A stretch of 40,724 nucleotides of DNA. Origin: a virus. The notes beneath the pieces are model-generated. The model had not been told where the DNA came from. It did not search any database and saw nothing but the letters and a program-made list of their open reading frames with translations. The stretch is taken from positions 1 to 40,724 of the IMG/VR virus record IMGVR_UViG_3300041402_000181, one strand, 5' to 3'. Positions 38,115-40,724 of this stretch are shown one piece after another. The stretch's first letter is position 1. Each line of letters opens with the position of its first letter. Both the position numbers and the translations under genes were made by a program.

Positions 38115-38482
38115 GCGAAAAGACAGAACAGAAATTGCTGGTCAGTTGGTTTTCATATCAGCACAAGCCTTATAAAATGATTGCAATTCCGAACGCACAA
38201 AAGTTCCTGGGAAAGTCGAGGAACATTTTCTCGATGATCAAATCGATGGTTGCAGAGGGATTCGTGAAAGGAGCCTCGGATCTGTTCATTGCGGCTCCAG
38301 TGGGAGAGTATTCTGGGATGTGGCTGGAGATGAAGGACAAGGACAAATCATACAAGGACGTTGATGAAGATCAGCGGATCTTTCTCCAGGACATGCTGGC
38401 CTCTGGCTATTACGCAACATGGGCCGCTGGATTTGAAAACGCTCAGAGAGTTGTTGATGATTACATGAAAGGACTATTGTGA
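38111..38482 (+). CDS. VRR-NUC domain nuclease
   Basis: A 123-residue protein of the VRR-NUC type, small PD-(D/E)XK endonucleases of phages that may resolve branched DNA. The order fits: IAIPNAQKFLG, helix (MIKSMVAEGFVKGASDLFIA; Asp57), GMWLEMKDKDK (Glu73-x-Lys75), DEDQRIFLQDMLASGYYATW with Gln88. It starts with GTG at 38111, overlapping the previous stop, with AGGAGG four bases upstream. It forms a nuclease pair with its upstream neighbour, close to the terminase. Confidence 0.8.
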   Translation: MSEKTEQKLLVSWFSYQHKPYKMIAIPNAQKFLGKSRNIFSMIKSMVAEGFVKGASDLFIAAPVGEYSGMWLEMKDKDKSYKDVDEDQRIFLQDMLASGYYATWAAGFENAQRVVDDYMKGLL

Positions 38483-38685
38483 TATATTTAAAAATTGAAA
38501 GGAAGTGCGGACACAGGGAGGAGATCGGAGTCGCTGGAGTCAGCGGAACGTTTGACGATATTCCTGAACACTTAAAAGACGCTTGTGTCCTGGGAGTCAT
38601 GGAGCAGGAAGGAAAGCTCTGTCTCCCTTGTTTTAATAAATTACCAGACGAGGACAAAAGAAAGGAGATCTGGCTCCATGAGTGA
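38479..38685 (+). CDS. Small hypothetical protein
   Basis: A 68-residue protein starting at GTG 38479 with AAAGGA five bases upstream (KIERKCGHREEIGVAGVSG, then CLPCFNKLPDEDKRKEIWL). CGH and CLPC supply a possible zinc site. It overlaps the VRR-NUC stop by four bases. No known family. Confidence 0.6.
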   Translation: MIYLKIERKCGHREEIGVAGVSGTFDDIPEHLKDACVLGVMEQEGKLCLPCFNKLPDEDKRKEIWLHE

Positions 38686-38920
38686 AGCGGAAAAGTATTT
38701 GATCACATTTGATGGGTTTGCGATGTTTTGCCGCCATCGAGGGAGACACAGGTTGACATGTTCATATCACACAACGGTCAGAGGTCTTGCTGGAATGTCT
38801 GACTGTAAAGAATTATTGTGTCCAGTTCTAAAAAAAAGAAAACGAAAAACAGGAGACCGACAATGGGTGAAGCGAGCAGGAGAGGAACTTTCGAAGATCG
38901 AAAAGGGAAAGCAATCATAA
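38678..38920 (+). CDS. Small hypothetical protein
   Basis: An 80-residue protein (MSEAEKYLITFDGFAMFCRH start) with Cys18, Cys28, Cys43 and Cys48 and many His/Arg (RGRHRLTCSYHTTVRG). A zinc site is possible. The ATG at 38678 has AAAGGAG about 11 bases upstream; the longer frame is in the previous gene. Family not recognised. Confidence 0.55.
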   Translation: MSEAEKYLITFDGFAMFCRHRGRHRLTCSYHTTVRGLAGMSDCKELLCPVLKKRKRKTGDRQWVKRAGEELSKIEKGKQS

Positions 38921-39129
38921 AAAGAAAGGCGATGGTGAAGCAGACATTGAAGGAGCTTGAAACTCCTGATCCTGAGTTGTCAGAGGAGCAAAGAAGAAAA
39001 GCATCTCACGCAAGAATTGCAATGATGTCGTTCGCAACTATGCTCTCCAGGACTGGGATCACAATGAAGGAAGGAAAGCGGAGATTGAAACGGCTCCAGA
39101 AAAAACGCACGAATACGCTTGACAAGTAA
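38863..39129 (+). CDS. Small basic hypothetical protein
   Basis: An 88-residue, strongly basic helical protein (GEASRRGTFEDRKGKAIIKR, EEQRRKASHARIAMMSFAT). AGGAG lies seven bases before the ATG at 38863. The RG..EDRK element with a basic helix is common in small phage proteins next to terminase genes. It overlaps the previous gene by 58 bases in another frame. Function unknown. Confidence 0.6.
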   Translation: MGEASRRGTFEDRKGKAIIKRKAMVKQTLKELETPDPELSEEQRRKASHARIAMMSFATMLSRTGITMKEGKRRLKRLQKKRTNTLDK

Positions 39130-39152
39130 TTCCGCAAAACTATATTTCTTTC

Positions 39153-40724
39153 ATGGTCGCAATCAAGAAAGGAATATTCACAAAGGCCGCTCTGAGAGGA
39201 TTGACACTCGATCCAGATCTCCAGGTTCAAGAGTGGGCCGAACAATTCAGAATCCTGTCATCCAAAGGATCAGCGGAGCCTGGTCGCTGGAGGAACGAGC
39301 GGACACCATATCTCAAAGAGATCATGTCCTGTCTTTCAGCGAGCAGTCCAGAGGAGTATGTCGTTTTTGTTTCTGGGACACAACTCGGAAAAACAGAATG
39401 TATTCTCAACTGGGCTGGAGAGGTGATCCACTTGATGCCTGGGCCGATGGGAATCGTCCAGTCAACTCTCGGATCTGGAGAGATCTTTTCGAAACAGAGA
39501 CTCCAGCCGATGATCGACTGCACTCCAGTTCTCTTTGATAGAGTCGCAAAGTCCAGAGAACGAGAAGCAGGAAACACAACCATGATGAAAGAGTTCCCAG
39601 GTGGATCCGTCAACATCATGACAGCAAACTCCGAAGACTCCCTCAGATCAAAGCCGATCCGCTTCCTTGCACTTGACGAGGTTGACATGTACCCAGGCTG
39701 GACAATCTCAAAAGCAATTGAGAGGACTGAAACATTTTCAAACAGAAAGATCTTTCTCTGTTCATCTCCGAAGAAACTTGCAGACTCCCTGATCTGGGCC
39801 GAGTATCTCATGTCAGATCAAAGAGAGTACCATCTCCCATGTCCTGATTGTGATCATCTCCAGACGATCAAGTGGAAGAACATCAAATTCCAGTATGACA
39901 AAAAATCCTATAAGCTCCAGGGATCAGTTCTTCTGGCTTGCGAGAATTGTGGATCCCTTATTCCTGAAAATAAAAAGCTGGACATGTTGCAGAATGGAGT
40001 CTGGATCCCAGGAAATGCAGAAGGAAAATATCCAGGCTTTCGTCTTCCTCAATTGTATTCAGTTCTGGGATCGAGCAAGTGGAGGAGCGCAGTCAACAAA
40101 CATCTCAAGATCCAGCAGAAAAAGAAAAAAGGAAATCCGACATATATCGAAGACAGGGAGACTTTCACGAATGATGTCCTTGCGGAACCCTGGGAGGAAG
40201 CAGAGAACCCAGTGACATCCTGGGAGACGCTGTTCAACAGGAGGGAGGACTTCACAGAAGAACTCCTGAACGAGAAAATCATTTTGCTGACAGCGGGAAT
40301 TGACATCCAGGACGATCGAATCGAAGTGCAAGTTCTCGGTTTCGCTCAAGACTATGAAACATTTGTTGTTGAATATAAAACATTTCACGGAACACTTTCT
40401 GACCTGGAGATCTGGTCTCACCTGGACGAGTTTCTCCTCAAATCATATCGACATCCAGCGGGACAAAGGATGCGGATCATGTCAGCGGCAATCGATACTG
40501 GTGGACACTATCCTGCAAAAGTTTACGAGTTCACAAAAACTCGATATATTCCAAAAGTCAGATATGTGTTCTCAATCAAAGGATCCTCAACATACAACCA
40601 GCCGATCGTCAAGGCTCCATCGAAGCAACAAGGAGCCTATCTTTTTGTAGTTGGAACCGATACTGCAAAGGATCACTTGAATGAGTGCTTGAAGACAGAA
40701 CTCCCTGGCCCTGGCTATGTACAT
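39153..40724 (+). CDS. Terminase large subunit, GpA family (3' end outside window)
   Basis: The visible 524 codons encode the packaging ATPase-nuclease of the lambda gpA family. The ATPase part has VQEWAEQFRILSSKGSAEP, GRWRNERTPYLKEIM, a Walker A-like VSGTQLGKTE (Thr/Lys at about 76-81), FPGGSVNIMTANS and Walker B RFLALDEVDMYPGW (Asp175, Glu176). A CxxC...CxxC zinc-like pair follows (PCPDCDHL and ACENCG). The endonuclease region includes ITTGIDIQDDRIEVQ-type sequence (LLTAGIDIQDD) and AAIDTGGHYPAKVYEF. The frame is still open at the window end. No ribosome binding site is seen before the ATG at 39153. Confidence 0.95.
   Translation, partial: MVAIKKGIFTKAALRGLTLDPDLQVQEWAEQFRILSSKGSAEPGRWRNERTPYLKEIMSCLSASSPEEYVVFVSGTQLGKTECILNWAGEVIHLMPGPMGIVQSTLGSGEIFSKQRLQPMIDCTPVLFDRVAKSREREAGNTTMMKEFPGGSVNIMTANSEDSLRSKPIRFLALDEVDMYPGWTISKAIERTETFSNRKIFLCSSPKKLADSLIWAEYLMSDQREYHLPCPDCDHLQTIKWKNIKFQYDKKSYKLQGSVLLACENCGSLIPENKKLDMLQNGVWIPGNAEGKYPGFRLPQLYSVLGSSKWRSAVNKHLKIQQKKKKGNPTYIEDRETFTNDVLAEPWEEAENPVTSWETLFNRREDFTEELLNEKIILLTAGIDIQDDRIEVQVLGFAQDYETFVVEYKTFHGTLSDLEIWSHLDEFLLKSYRHPAGQRMRIMSAAIDTGGHYPAKVYEFTKTRYIPKVRYVFSIKGSSTYNQPIVKAPSKQQGAYLFVVGTDTAKDHLNECLKTELPGPGYVH

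Noticed and set aside
1-40724. CRISPR arrays, insertion sequences or attachment sites
   Set aside because: No regularly spaced repeats, transposase motifs or integrase-linked repeats were seen by eye.

Overview
The window is almost entirely the genome of a tailed double-stranded DNA phage with a lambda-like (siphovirus) virion plan. All genes I can support, about 75, lie on the + strand, closely packed, often with ATGA-type start/stop overlaps and strong GGAGG or AAAGGA ribosome binding sites. The left edge cuts into the portal gene and the right edge cuts into the terminase large subunit gene. In lambda-like phages those two genes are separated only by a small head-tail joining gene, so the window is probably nearly a whole genome, opened within the packaging/portal region and missing perhaps 1-1.5 kb (inference). 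The host cannot be named. A Gram-negative host is suggested by the lambda-type module and by a tiny lipobox protein. I see no tRNA, CRISPR array, insertion sequence, integrase, recognisable repressor or recognisable peptidoglycan hydrolase.

Layout. 1-7.7 kb: head and connector genes (portal, S49-type maturation protease with an in-frame internal scaffold start, DUF2190-like decoration protein, Mu gpT-like major capsid protein, FII-like joining protein, an unassigned structural protein, a sulfotransferase-like protein, tail terminator, major tail protein, tail chaperone). 7.7-16.2 kb: tape measure protein and tail tip/fibre genes, including a LamG-fused hub protein and PKD-domain proteins. 16.2-19.4 kb: a coiled-coil membrane protein (holin/XhlA-like candidate), a 380-bp non-coding region, then two small operons that share a sigma-54-like promoter with an upstream dyad and a repeated leader. 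19.4-26.5 kb: DUF932 protein, many small proteins, a Bet/RecT annealing protein, a strongly folded non-coding element, a RecB-like exonuclease, a coiled-coil protein and a ParB-like protein. 26.5-29.1 kb: a nuclease-like protein, tiny membrane and lipoprotein genes, and a complete class 3 lipase. 29.1-34.9 kb: a winged-helix replication initiator, a DnaC-like helicase loader, Cys-rich small proteins, a DEDDh exonuclease and a MazG-like pyrophosphohydrolase. 34.9-40.7 kb: a gpZ-like minor tail protein, terminase small subunit, J-domain protein, two more nuclease-like proteins and the GpA-type terminase.

How it works together (inference). The initiator and DnaC-like loader would recruit the host replicative helicase, since no phage helicase or polymerase is visible. 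Bet plus the exonuclease would provide Red-type recombination, feeding the GpA-type terminase. DNA would be packaged through the gpB-type portal into a capsid that combines lambda-type protease/scaffold with a Mu-type coat protein. The early half encodes host-manipulation candidates: a MazG-like NTP pyrophosphohydrolase, a J-domain protein, a ParB-like protein and many zinc-ribbon microproteins.

The most unusual items are the paired sigma-54-like promoters with dyads at near-constant distance, the folded element at 23210-23314, the lipase with its neighbouring membrane peptides in a genome without a visible endolysin, the sulfotransferase-like gene in the structural operon, and a PKD domain that appears split across two genes.
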